Positions 16,708-25,439 of a stretch of 64,000 nt of DNA are shown one piece after another. Source of the DNA: UBA9732 sp963599445 (lineage in GTDB: Bacteria; Spirochaetota; Spirochaetia; Sphaerochaetales; Sphaerochaetaceae); assembly GCA_963599445.1 (NCBI GenBank), contig CAVBWZ010000001.1, positions 1 to 64,000 on the forward strand, read 5' to 3'. Under the pieces are notes generated by a model. The model saw only the letters and a list, made by a program, of their open reading frames with translations. It was not told where the DNA came from and ran no database searches. Numbering within the stretch: position 1 is the first letter of the stretch; the number at the start of each line of letters is the position of its first letter. A program made the translations under genes and the position numbers.

Positions 16708-16762
16708 TTTTCATGATTCACGCATAGTCCTCGATAAGAAGGGCTCATAAGGAGACAACGAT

Positions 16763-18499
16763 ATGGGAAATAAGCACAACCCAAGACCATGGGACTTCCT
16801 TGACAACTATAGAGGCAAATTCTTCGAAGGCGATTGGCCGTCCCTTCCTGAAATGTTCGACATAACGGTGGAGCGTTGGGGGAGCAGAAAATGCTTTGAG
16901 GCCTTTTCTCCAAAGCACATACTGTTCACATACACTGAGGCCAAGGCCCGGATTGAGAAGATAGCCGCTTGGCTCTATGCCCAAGGCATCCGCAAAGGCG
17001 ATAGGGTTGCCGTCACAGGAAAGAACAGCCCGGAATGGGCCCTTGCATACATGGGAATCCTCTACATGGGCGCAATCGTCGTCCCTGTAGACTATTCGCT
17101 GACCGATGAAGAGATCGAGCACCTTGTGGATTTCGTCGAGATAAAGGGCCTCTTCGTGGACGGCGAACGCTACGAAAGGCTTGGCAAGGACAACAAGTAC
17201 GGTTTCAAGGTAAGCCTTGAGGAGAAGGGCCACGAAGAGCAGTACATCCTCAACCTCCCTGACGTTGGACCTCAGCCGACCCAGAAGCCTGTCGCCGATG
17301 ACCTTGCGGCCTTCCTCTTTACAAGTGGAACCACCGGCACACCAAAGGCCGTCATGCTCACACACAGGAACTTCGTGGCAGACTGCTACTCCGCCCAGAG
17401 TCAGATGAACATATACGAGACCGATGTCTTCTACGCAATCCTTCCAATCCACCATGCGTACACAATGCTGGCCGTATTCATCGAGGCCATGTCCGTAGGT
17501 GCGGACGTTGTCTTTGGAAAGCGCCTCATCGTCTCGCAGATCTTCAAGGAGATGCGCGAAGGCGAAGTCACCATGTTCCTTGCAGTCCCAATGCTCTACA
17601 ACAAGCTCATCTCTTCAATGATGAAGGGTGTGAAGGAGAAGGGGCCAATCGTCAACGGCCTTATCCATGCGATGATGGGTTTCTCCGGATTCTTCAAGAA
17701 GGTGTTCAACGTCAACATTGGAAAGAAGATGTTCGGCTTCCTTCTCAAGAAGGTGTCGCTTGACAAGAACAGGATATGCATCTCCGGCGGCGGACCGCTT
17801 CCAGCATCGACCTTCAAGCAGTTCAACCAGCTTGGAATCGATTTCGTGCAAGGTTATGGCCTTACGGAGACGAGCCCGATCATAACGCTTAACCCAATCT
17901 TCGACTACGAAGAGACGAGCATTGGAAAGTGCATTGCGAACGTAGAGATCGAGTTCAGGGACAAGGATGAGCACGGCAACGGAGAAATATGTGTGCGCGG
18001 CGTCAACGTGATGCAGGGCTACTACAAGAACCCTGAGGCCACGGCCGAGATAATCGACAAGGACGGATGGCTCAGAACCGGAGACATCGGCTATATGGAT
18101 GACCGTGGTTTCGTGTATCTCACAGGAAGGGCCAAGAACATAATCGTCACGGAAGGCGGAAAGAACGTGTTCCCGGAGGAGATCGAGGACCACTTCCAGC
18201 TCTACTACGACGTGGATCAGATCTGCGTCATGGGCTATGTGCTTGATGCCAAGATGAAGACGGAGGGCGTGTGCGCCGTAATCTATCCATCCCAGGATTG
18301 CCAGAAGTCCATTACGGACAAGGCTGCAATGCAGAAGCACATGGAGGAGATTGTCGATGCTGTCAACAAGGAGCTTCTTCCATACAAGAGGATAAGGAAG
18401 GTGTTCGTCGTCGATGAGCCAATGGAGATGACATCCACCAAGAAGATAAAGAGGTTCGTCGTAGCCAAGAAGTACAAGGAGCTGGTCAATGGACAGTAA
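16763..18499 (+). CDS. Long-chain acyl-CoA synthetase (AMP-binding)
   Basis: The 578-residue enzyme activates fatty acids to acyl-CoA through an acyl-adenylate. The AMP-binding signature FTSGTTGTPKAVMLTH is at about residue 184-200, GYGLTETSPI at about 363, and GWLRTGDIGYMDDRGFVYLTGR and EGGKNVFPEEIE follow near 435-470. An AAGGAG site precedes the ATG. It overlaps yhbY by 11 bases and is followed by an acyltransferase, which suggests incorporation of host-derived fatty acids into phospholipid. Confidence 0.92.
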   Translation: MGNKHNPRPWDFLDNYRGKFFEGDWPSLPEMFDITVERWGSRKCFEAFSPKHILFTYTEAKARIEKIAAWLYAQGIRKGDRVAVTGKNSPEWALAYMGILYMGAIVVPVDYSLTDEEIEHLVDFVEIKGLFVDGERYERLGKDNKYGFKVSLEEKGHEEQYILNLPDVGPQPTQKPVADDLAAFLFTSGTTGTPKAVMLTHRNFVADCYSAQSQMNIYETDVFYAILPIHHAYTMLAVFIEAMSVGADVVFGKRLIVSQIFKEMREGEVTMFLAVPMLYNKLISSMMKGVKEKGPIVNGLIHAMMGFSGFFKKVFNVNIGKKMFGFLLKKVSLDKNRICISGGGPLPASTFKQFNQLGIDFVQGYGLTETSPIITLNPIFDYEETSIGKCIANVEIEFRDKDEHGNGEICVRGVNVMQGYYKNPEATAEIIDKDGWLRTGDIGYMDDRGFVYLTGRAKNIIVTEGGKNVFPEEIEDHFQLYYDVDQICVMGYVLDAKMKTEGVCAVIYPSQDCQKSITDKAAMQKHMEEIVDAVNKELLPYKRIRKVFVVDEPMEMTSTKKIKRFVVAKKYKELVNGQ

Positions 18500-18767
18500 G
18501 TTCAGAGCAAGCCTCAGAAGCAAGGCCCAGCTGTTGGATCCCGTTGTCATGGTAGGCCATGGCGGCGTTTCCAGTGGAGTCGTCGAGGCTTTGTCTCAGG
18601 CTCTTGAGTGCCATGAGCTTGTAAAGGTGCGCTTTCAGGACTTCAAGGACCAGGTGAAGGTCCTTGCTCCTGAGCTTGCACAGGCCACACAGTCCGAGCT
18701 TGTTGCCACTACTGGTTTCACCGCCGTATATTACAAGAGGAACGAAGAGCTTCACAAAAGGGGCTGA
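18489..18767 (+). CDS. yhbY: YhbY/CRM-domain RNA-binding protein
   Basis: A 92-residue stand-alone CRS1-YhbY domain. Family motifs are present: LRSKAQLLDPVVMVGHGGVSSGVV (the GxxG-like loop) and ELVKVRFQDF, ending in TGFTAVYYKRNEE. YhbY binds pre-50S particles during ribosome assembly. The start overlaps the acyl-CoA synthetase stop by 11 bases, so it depends on that gene for translation. Confidence 0.9.
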   Translation: MDSKFRASLRSKAQLLDPVVMVGHGGVSSGVVEALSQALECHELVKVRFQDFKDQVKVLAPELAQATQSELVATTGFTAVYYKRNEELHKRG

Positions 18768-18828
18768 GGCCTAAGGCCTTGCCCTCTTTCAGTGGTGTTT
18801 TGGCTACTTTTGGCAACGGTGCCTGTTT

Positions 18829-19671
18829 ATGAGGAAGGGAAAACCAAAGGCTGGGGAGCCTTTGAAGACAGTCTACTATTCAGACCCTGTGAACGACGAC
18901 TTTGCGCTTACGCATGACCACATAAACAAGCGTGAGATCGACTGCAACGTGGAGTACTCCAATAGAGGCGTGTTATGGAACACTGCCTCGTTTGTCGTCT
19001 ACAGACTCGTTGCGACTCCATTGGCGTATGTACTGTGCAAGGTTGGCTTTGGCCTTAGGATAAAGGGTCGTAGGAACATCAAGGTCCTTCGCGGTCATGA
19101 CAAGTGCGGCTATCTCATCTTTGGAAACCACACCCATTTCGTTGATGCATTCATACCAACGTTCCTATCGTTCCCTCGCAAAGCATCCATCGTCACATCA
19201 CCTGACGCCGTATCCGTGCCCCTTCTCCACAACATAGTCGAGATGCTTGGAGCCGTTCCCATAGCTTCTGGATTGGGAGGCACAAGACAGCTTGTGGGCG
19301 TCATGAAGAAGAAGGTCAGGACACAGACCCTCACTGTCTTTCCAGAGGCACATCTTTGGCCGTACTACAACGGAATAAGGCCGTTTCCTGCAAGCGCATT
19401 CTCGTTTCCATATATGCTGGACTCACCGGTCATAGCATATGTCACCACCTATAGGAAACGCAGGGTTCTTTCAAATGTGCTGCCTCCTGCAATAACGGTT
19501 ACCGTTAGCACACCTTTCTACCCTGAAGACTACAGCAACAAGCACGAGATGCGCGATGCCGTCTATTCCTACATGTGCAGCGTCGTTGAGAAGGAAGGCA
19601 GCTTCGCCTACATAAAGTACGAGCAGCGCCCTGAAGGCTCTGAAGGTCCAATCGAAGAGCGACCTCTTTGA
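18829..19671 (+). CDS. 1-acyl-glycerol-3-phosphate acyltransferase family protein
   Basis: The PlsC fold is shown by NHTHFVDAFIPT (the HxxxxD-type catalytic motif, about residue 100) and the downstream FPEAH motif (about residue 171). The first 60 residues are a hydrophilic extension before a short hydrophobic segment (VVYRLVATPLAYVLCKVGF). The enzyme would acylate lysophosphatidate or a related lysolipid at the inner membrane. No Shine-Dalgarno is visible before the ATG. It lies 61 bases after yhbY and probably in the same transcript. Confidence 0.85.
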   Translation: MRKGKPKAGEPLKTVYYSDPVNDDFALTHDHINKREIDCNVEYSNRGVLWNTASFVVYRLVATPLAYVLCKVGFGLRIKGRRNIKVLRGHDKCGYLIFGNHTHFVDAFIPTFLSFPRKASIVTSPDAVSVPLLHNIVEMLGAVPIASGLGGTRQLVGVMKKKVRTQTLTVFPEAHLWPYYNGIRPFPASAFSFPYMLDSPVIAYVTTYRKRRVLSNVLPPAITVTVSTPFYPEDYSNKHEMRDAVYSYMCSVVEKEGSFAYIKYEQRPEGSEGPIEERPL

Positions 19672-20075
19672 AATTTTTTTCCGCTGTTTGTTTTTGTTCT
19701 TTTTGGATGCTTAACAAACAGCTTGCAGGCCTTTGTGCTGAAACGCCTGTTTCCAATCATTTTTTCGTATGTCTTTCATATTGGCCTTGCATTCTTGCGT
19801 CTCTTTTTATTGAAAAGTCTTAAAATTGCGGAATACCTCAATTTTGAGATTTTAACTCAATGTTTGTTTTCTTTTTACTAAAATTCCATTCTATGGAATA
19901 AAACAAACAAAAATGAGAATAAAAGAACATAAATTTGTTCATTTGAACTAAAAAAGCGGTTTTTTATGAGTTTTTGGTCACAAAAAAATTGTTGACAGCT
20001 TGAAAAATGTGATTGTAGGATGAAGGCGTGTTTTGAGGTTTCCCTCAATTTGCGAGTCTGAAAGAGGAGGTCTTC
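19672..20075. promoter_or_regulatory. AT-rich intergenic region with inverted TGTTTGTT motifs
   Basis: No gene is seen in these 404 bases. GCTGTTTGTT (19683-19692) faces AACAAACAGC (19713-19722), and TGTTTGTTTT (19861-19870) faces AAAACAAACA (19900-19909), with ATTCCAT-TCT-ATGGAAT (19883-19899) nested inside the second pair. These are candidate operators for the DeoR-type regulator encoded next; the first pair might instead be a loose terminator. Confidence 0.45.
19992..20021 (+). promoter_or_regulatory. Promoter of the deoR-btpA-ABC operon
   Basis: TTGACA (19992-19997), an 18-base spacer and TAGGAT (20016-20021), 54 bases before the start codon at 20076. Confidence 0.7.
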
Positions 20076-20849
20076 ATGGGAAAGAGGTATTCGCAGATCC
20101 TTAGGCTCTTGGACAATCAGGAGTTCATGTCGGTCTCCCAGCTGTCCCAACTCCTTGGGGTGAGTCCCATGACAATAAGACGAGACCTTGACGAGATGGA
20201 GGAGAAGAAGCTCATCCGTAGGCTGCATGGAGGAGCCGCTGCCATAAAGACCCAGAACAACGAACCGTTCTACAAGGACAGGGCTGTCGTGCAGGTGGAT
20301 GAGAAGAGGCTCATAGCCCAGATAGCCAACGAACTTGTGCAGGACAACTCCATAATAGCCGTCGACAGCGGTTCGACATGCTTTGAGCTTGTGAAGCTCC
20401 TTCAGAACAGGCCCATAACCGTTGTAACCAACAGCTTCCCTGTAATGGAAGGCCTTCTGTATTCGAATACGGTCAAGGTCATCGTTCCCTGCGGCAACCT
20501 TCGATCCCATGAAGGTGCCATATCGGGTTCGGATACCATAGAGTACCTTTCCAAGCTCCATGTGGACCAGTTTTTCATGGGGGTAGGCGGAATCGACAGC
20601 AATGCGGGGATAACGGACTACAACATCGAGGATGCGGCGGTTAAGCGGATCATTATCTCGAACGCTTCCAAGGTCATAGTCCTTGCGGATTCCTCAAAGT
20701 ACAACAGAGTGACATTTGCAAACATATGCCCGGTGTCGGAGATAGACGTTCTTGTCTCGGACTCCAGGCCTGCGGGGAAACTATACGAGAACTTACAGCG
20801 CTCCGGTGTACAGATTGTAACGGCATCGGAAGCCAAGGAGGATAGATGA
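20076..20849 (+). CDS. DeoR/GlpR-family transcriptional regulator
   Basis: The 257-residue product has an N-terminal DeoR HTH (about 3-58; YSQILRLLDNQEFMSVSQLS, VSPMTIRRDLDEM, RLHGGA). The C-terminal DeoRC sugar-phosphate sensor (about 75-235) shows IAVDSGSTCFELV, VGGIDSNAGITDYN and VLADSSKYNR. Members usually repress the neighbouring sugar operon until a phosphorylated sugar binds. It is the first gene of a nine-kilobase operon ending in an FGGY kinase, whose product would be a sensible inducer (inference). It overlaps the next gene by four bases. Confidence 0.92.
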   Translation: MGKRYSQILRLLDNQEFMSVSQLSQLLGVSPMTIRRDLDEMEEKKLIRRLHGGAAAIKTQNNEPFYKDRAVVQVDEKRLIAQIANELVQDNSIIAVDSGSTCFELVKLLQNRPITVVTNSFPVMEGLLYSNTVKVIVPCGNLRSHEGAISGSDTIEYLSKLHVDQFFMGVGGIDSNAGITDYNIEDAAVKRIIISNASKVIVLADSSKYNRVTFANICPVSEIDVLVSDSRPAGKLYENLQRSGVQIVTASEAKEDR

Positions 20850-21661
20850 GCAAGAAATGGCTTAAGGATGTTTACGGCGCAGAGAAGCCAATAGTGGCTA
20901 TGTGCCATTTGGATGCACTTCCCGGCGATCCCAGATACGACAAGCAGAAGGGTATGCAGTACGTGATAGACCGTGCGCACAAGAACCTCAAGGCCCTTCA
21001 GGACGGAGGTGTGGACGCAGTGATGTTCTCCAACGAGTTCAGCCTTCCATACCAGACCAAGGTGGATGCAATAACATCCATGGCCATGGCAAGGATAATA
21101 GGCGAGCTCATGGATGAGATCCGCATTCCATTTGGAGTCAACGTCCTTTGGGATGCAAAATCCTCATGCGAGCTTGCAGTCGCAACCGGAGCCCGCTTCG
21201 TGCGTGAGATATTCACAGGTGCATATGCAAGCGACTTTGGCATTTGGGATACGGACTGCGGCAACACCGTGCGTCGCAGAAACGCCGTTGGAGGCGAGAA
21301 CGTAAGGCTCATGTACAACATCCTCCCCGAGGCCAGCGTGTACATAGCCGAACGCAGCATTGAGGACATAGCCAAGACCACGGTCTTCAACTGCCAGCCC
21401 GATGTCATATGCGTCTCAGGCCGCACCGCCGGGGCCAAGACCGATACCTCAATCCTCAAGCGCGTGGTCGAGGCCATTCCAGACACGCCGGTCTTCGCCA
21501 ATACAGGAGTAAGGGTCGAGACCATAAGCGAACAGCTTTCCGTGGCCGATGGAGCCGTCGTTGGAACGGCCTTCAAGAGGAACGGGGACTTCTTCGATAT
21601 GGTGGATCCCGAAAAGGTAAGGATATTCATGGACGCCGTTATGGCCGTCAGAAACAAATAA
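20846..21661 (+). CDS. BtpA/SgcQ-family TIM-barrel protein
   Basis: The 271-residue product matches BtpA/SgcQ from end to end: PIVAMCHLDALPGDPRYD, ALQDGGVDAVMFSNEFSLPY, FGVNVLWDAKSS, GARFVREIFTGAYASDFG, and the C-terminal phosphate-binding-type loop ANTGVRVETISE with GTAFKRNGDF. BtpA was first named in photosystem I biogenesis; SgcQ sits in an E. coli sugar operon. The activity is unproven. Here, between a DeoR regulator and a nucleoside-type importer, a role in breaking down the imported compound is more likely than membrane biogenesis. Confidence 0.85.
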   Translation: MSKKWLKDVYGAEKPIVAMCHLDALPGDPRYDKQKGMQYVIDRAHKNLKALQDGGVDAVMFSNEFSLPYQTKVDAITSMAMARIIGELMDEIRIPFGVNVLWDAKSSCELAVATGARFVREIFTGAYASDFGIWDTDCGNTVRRRNAVGGENVRLMYNILPEASVYIAERSIEDIAKTTVFNCQPDVICVSGRTAGAKTDTSILKRVVEAIPDTPVFANTGVRVETISEQLSVADGAVVGTAFKRNGDFFDMVDPEKVRIFMDAVMAVRNK

Positions 21662-21674
21662 AAGGAGAAATGCA

Positions 21675-22727
21675 ATGAAAAAGATTTTCACACTGCTTTT
21701 CGTAGCTATCGTCTCTGTCTCGATGATCTTCGCCGCCGGTGCAAATGAAACCGCAGCCAAGGACGAGAAAGTGATCGTTGCCGTCGTTATCCCAAGTCCA
21801 CTTGGAGATAGATCTTTCTGTGACAGCGCCAACGAAGGCGTCAAGAGAGCCAACGCCGAGCTCAATGCAAAGGTTGACCTCATTGAAACCCAAGGCGTCC
21901 ACGAGCATGAAAATGCAATGAGAGGAGCAATCAACAAGGGTTACGACCTCATCCTTGGTGTTGGACTCGACACTCAGATGATGCTTGACCTTGCAAACGA
22001 GTATCCAGAGCAGGCATTCGCCTCTCCAAGCGAGCTCTATGCCGATGTCCTCCCGGACAACCTGGCCTCCCTTCTCATCAATGTCAACAAGTCCAGCTTC
22101 CTTGCCGGTCTCATTGCCGGATACATGACCAACACGGACAAGGTTGGTGTCGTTGCCGGTGGAGATGCTCCTGGCATCAACCAGTTCGTCTACGGCTTCA
22201 AGCAGGGCGTCCTCGTAACGAATCCTGACTGCAAGTTCTATGTCAACTACCTTGGTTTCGACTTCTCCAACCCAACGCTTGGAAAGGAAAGCGCAATCGC
22301 CCTCTATGACGAAGGCTGCGACATCATCTACAGCGTATGTGGACTTTCCGGTGAAGGCGTCCTCGCCGCTGCCGCCGAGACCGGCAACTACGCAGTTGGT
22401 GTGGATACGGTCCAGGACGAGTTCTATCCTGGTTCCATCATCACATCAGTCATCAAGAGAGTCGACAATTCAACGTACGACCTCATCAAGAGCTATGTCG
22501 ATGGCAACTTCAAGGGTGGATTCAGAACGCTCGACATCGAAGACGGTGCAACGGGCATCTCCTGGGATGTTGGCTACACGACATTCAAGGACAACGCTCC
22601 TGCCGACATGGCAGCAAAGGTCGATCCAGCTGCAAAGATCGTAGAGGAATACAAGGCCAAGATCCTTTCTGGAGAGTACAAGGTATACGATGCTCTCACG
22701 GAGGAGCTTTGGGATTCTCTCAAATAG
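21675..22727 (+). CDS. BMP-family ABC transporter substrate-binding protein (PnrA/TmpC-like)
   Basis: The 350-residue protein has a signal peptide (MKKIFTLLFVAIVSVSMIFAAGANE) without a lipobox Cys, so it is probably free in the periplasm rather than a lipoprotein like Treponema TmpC. BMP motifs include GDRSFCDSANEG, GYDLILGVGLDTQMM and VGVVAGGDAPGINQFVYGF. PnrA/TmpC binds purine nucleosides; other BMP proteins bind different ligands, so the substrate here stays open. AAGGAG precedes the ATG by six bases. Confidence 0.88.
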   Translation: MKKIFTLLFVAIVSVSMIFAAGANETAAKDEKVIVAVVIPSPLGDRSFCDSANEGVKRANAELNAKVDLIETQGVHEHENAMRGAINKGYDLILGVGLDTQMMLDLANEYPEQAFASPSELYADVLPDNLASLLINVNKSSFLAGLIAGYMTNTDKVGVVAGGDAPGINQFVYGFKQGVLVTNPDCKFYVNYLGFDFSNPTLGKESAIALYDEGCDIIYSVCGLSGEGVLAAAAETGNYAVGVDTVQDEFYPGSIITSVIKRVDNSTYDLIKSYVDGNFKGGFRTLDIEDGATGISWDVGYTTFKDNAPADMAAKVDPAAKIVEEYKAKILSGEYKVYDALTEELWDSLK

Positions 22728-22736
22728 CAGGCCAAG

Positions 22737-22776
22737 GGGGACTTCCAAGGCGCGTGAAACGGTTTTTGAAGTCCCC
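22737..22776 (+). terminator. Intercistronic hairpin after the binding-protein gene
   Basis: GGGGACTTC (22737-22745) pairs perfectly with GAAGTCCCC (22768-22776) with no T-run behind it. Such hairpins between a binding-protein gene and its ABC genes often stabilise the upstream message, giving excess binding protein. Confidence 0.6.
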
Positions 22777-22845
22777 TGTTCAAGGTCATCGGCCTTGCCT
22801 TCCTGTGGCGAAAACGGGCGGGCGAGGCCTTTTCTAGGAGGATGA

Positions 22846-24366
22846 ATGAAAGAGGCAATCAGGTTCGACCATATTTCAAAGTACTATGCTTCGACATCCG
22901 TGCAGGCGTCGGACGACATTTCCTTTTCCGTGCAGGAGGGGGAGATCCATGCCATATGCGGAGAGAACGGGGCTGGCAAGAGCACCCTTATGAACATCCT
23001 TTTCGGATTGGAGAAGGCGGACTCGGGTTCCGTGTTTCTCCACGGAGAGAAGGTTGTATTCAAGGGGCCAAGCGATGCCATTTCTTGTGGAATAGGAATG
23101 GTGCATCAGCATTTCAAGCTCGTTTCGTCGTTCACTGTAAAGGAATCGATTCTCCTAGGGATTGAGAAGAAGGCTGTCCTGAACGGCAAGGAGGAGGCGG
23201 ACTTCGTCCGTGAGCTTTCTTCTCGATTCAATCTTCCAATAGACCCTGAGGCTGTGATAGAAAGCCTCCCCATAGGTCTTCTTCAGCGCGTAGAGATATT
23301 GAAGATGCTTGCGCGCGACGTTGACATCCTCATTCTGGACGAACCAACTGCTGTCCTGACCCCTCAGGAGGTTGGGCCGTTCCTTGATACGATGAAAGGT
23401 CTTTCAAAGATAGGGAAGGCGATTCTTTTCATCTCCCACAAGCTTGGTGAGGTTCTTGAGGTCGCCGACACCATAACCGTCATGAGGAAGGGTCGTGTCG
23501 TCTCTACTGGCATCAAGGCAAGTGAGACTGACATTCCGTCCCTTGCAGACCTCATGGTTGGACGCAAGGTCCTGCTCCAGGTGGACAAGGGACCTGCGAA
23601 TCCAGGCCAGACGGTGCTTGAGGTAAACGACCTGTCGGTGTTCAGCCCAATGGGCGTGCAGTTGCTTTCCAATGTCTCAATCCATGTCAGAGCCGGTGAA
23701 ATATACGGCATAGCTGGTGTTTCAGGCAATGGTCAGGAGGCTCTGGTAGCCGCCATTGCAGGCCATGTGCACTCCATGCAGGGTTCTGTGAAGATAAACG
23801 GCGTGGAGATAGGCCACATGTCCATAAGAGGCAAGAGGCAACAGGGCATAGCCTATGTGCCAGAGGACAGAATCCATACAGGACTCAACACTCTTGCGAA
23901 CCTGTCGGACAACTCCCTTATGGGATTCCAAGGTTCGAAGGAGCTCAACAAGGGCTGTTTCCTTGATTGGGATGCCATAGACGAGCGTGCGAACAGGATG
24001 ATAGAGCACTATTCCATAGCAGGCTCTTCCCCAAAGGGGCTTGTCTCCAAGCTTTCAGGTGGAAACATGCAGAAGGTCGTGCTTGCGAGGGAGCTTGCAT
24101 ACGAGCCTCATCTTTTGGTCGTTGAACAGCCCACCCGCGGGTTGGACGTAGGTTCCATAGAGGCTGTGCACAGGATGCTCATAAAGGAACGCGACAAAGG
24201 CGTTGCAATCCTGCTTGTCAGCGTTGAACTTGAGGAGATCCTGTCCCTCTCTGACCGTGTGGGTGTCATGTATTCTGGACGGATACAGGGCGAGCTCGAA
24301 GGCTCCGATATAAACGAAACCGATATAGGACTTCTTATGGTTGGAAGCGAAAGGAGGGCACAGTGA
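22846..24366 (+). CDS. Nucleoside-type ABC transporter ATP-binding protein (two ABC domains)
   Basis: The 506-residue product has two fused ABC domains as in NupA/YufO and RbsA. The first has Walker A GENGAGKSTL (about residue 40), Q-loop GMVHQHFKLV and Walker B ILILDEPTAVLTP. The second starts near residue 260 with a degenerate Walker A (GVSGNGQEAL) but keeps LSGGNMQKVVLARELA and EQPTRGLDVGS. It powers import with the two permeases downstream. The stop overlaps the GTG start of the next gene. Confidence 0.92.
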   Translation: MKEAIRFDHISKYYASTSVQASDDISFSVQEGEIHAICGENGAGKSTLMNILFGLEKADSGSVFLHGEKVVFKGPSDAISCGIGMVHQHFKLVSSFTVKESILLGIEKKAVLNGKEEADFVRELSSRFNLPIDPEAVIESLPIGLLQRVEILKMLARDVDILILDEPTAVLTPQEVGPFLDTMKGLSKIGKAILFISHKLGEVLEVADTITVMRKGRVVSTGIKASETDIPSLADLMVGRKVLLQVDKGPANPGQTVLEVNDLSVFSPMGVQLLSNVSIHVRAGEIYGIAGVSGNGQEALVAAIAGHVHSMQGSVKINGVEIGHMSIRGKRQQGIAYVPEDRIHTGLNTLANLSDNSLMGFQGSKELNKGCFLDWDAIDERANRMIEHYSIAGSSPKGLVSKLSGGNMQKVVLARELAYEPHLLVVEQPTRGLDVGSIEAVHRMLIKERDKGVAILLVSVELEEILSLSDRVGVMYSGRIQGELEGSDINETDIGLLMVGSERRAQ

Positions 24367-25439
24367 AAAGGAAAAGCTTTGATCCAATGATTATTGTGAT
24401 GCCGGCGGCGGCCCTCCTTCTTGGAGTCGTAGTGGCGGTGCTTCTCATTGCAATAACGGGCGTCTCGCCGTTGAAGTCCCTTGGGGTTCTGATTTCAAGC
24501 GGTTTTGGATTCTCCGGCAAGGTCTGGCCCATCTTCATGACGTTGGGCTCCTCGACGCCCTTGATCCTTACCGGACTTGCAGCCATGCTGTGCTTCAAGG
24601 TTGGTGTGTTCTGTATAGCCCAGGAAGGTCAGTATGTCTTTGGAGCCATAGTGGCTGCTTGGCTTGGCGCATCGCTCAAGCTTCCTCCCGTCATAGCCGT
24701 GCCTTTCATAATGCTTGCAAGCATGGCTGCAGGTGGCCTATATGGTGTGATTCCGGCGGTGCTCAAGGTCAAGCTTGGCGTCAACGAGATAATTTCGTCC
24801 ATCATGCTCAACAACATCTCCACCCTTGTGCTTGAGTACATGGTGGCGTTCCCCCTCAGAGCCGATGCCGGTCAGAAGGCCCAGTCAGAGGTCATATCCA
24901 AGGGCTACTGGCTGCCTCAGTTCATATACGGTTCCCGCTGGGGCGTGAGCTTCGTGATAGCCATAGCCCTCATAGTCTTCTTCTACTTCTACATCTACAA
25001 GACCCGTTGGGGCTATGAGATGCGCATGGTAGGGGAGAACAGGCGTTTTGCAGACTACGGCGGAATAAAGAGCGGCAACGTGATAATACGCTCGCTTGTG
25101 ATAAGCGGTGCAATAGCAGGTCTTGCAGGATGCATGGAGGTCCTTGGAAACTACCATAGGATAATGACTGGCTTCTCTTCCGGCCTTGGATTCGACGGAC
25201 TTTCAGTTGCAATGCTTGGAATGTCCAATCCAATAGGCGTCGTGATAGTCTCGTTCCTGCTTGCTGGAATACGACAGGGCGCTCAGCTTGGCCTTCAGCT
25301 CAGCCTTCAGATTCCTAGGGAGCTTGGAGGAGTACTCATTGCAATGGTCATATTCTTCGTCGCCATTGGCAATGTCTATAGACCGTTGGTGGAGAAGGCC
25401 GTGCGCAGCATCTCAAGAGGGAGGAAGAGCGATGAATAG
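24363..25439 (+). CDS. ABC transporter permease (NupB/YufP-like)
   Basis: A 358-residue polytopic inner-membrane protein with about nine helices, belonging to the BPD_transp_2 (branched-chain/ribose/nucleoside) family. Typical segments are GVFCIAQEGQYVFGAIVAAW, LGVNEIISSIMLN and the cytoplasmic EAA-like RWGYEMRMVGENRRFADYGG. It starts with GTG, overlapping the ATPase stop (GTGA), with AGGAGGG upstream. Confidence 0.9.
   Translation: MKRKSFDPMIIVMPAAALLLGVVVAVLLIAITGVSPLKSLGVLISSGFGFSGKVWPIFMTLGSSTPLILTGLAAMLCFKVGVFCIAQEGQYVFGAIVAAWLGASLKLPPVIAVPFIMLASMAAGGLYGVIPAVLKVKLGVNEIISSIMLNNISTLVLEYMVAFPLRADAGQKAQSEVISKGYWLPQFIYGSRWGVSFVIAIALIVFFYFYIYKTRWGYEMRMVGENRRFADYGGIKSGNVIIRSLVISGAIAGLAGCMEVLGNYHRIMTGFSSGLGFDGLSVAMLGMSNPIGVVIVSFLLAGIRQGAQLGLQLSLQIPRELGGVLIAMVIFFVAIGNVYRPLVEKAVRSISRGRKSDE

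Noticed and set aside
16371..16913. N-terminal extension of folC
   Set aside because: No similarity to FolC, no ribosome site, and it runs through a degenerate repeat and the divergent promoter; GGAGG fixes the start at 16370.
20846..21661. Photosystem I biogenesis protein
   Set aside because: The BtpA name comes from cyanobacteria; there is no photosynthetic context here, so a catabolic role is preferred.
25261..25431. Longer start of the second permease
   Set aside because: It overlaps the first permease in another frame; the family N-terminus is at 25432.
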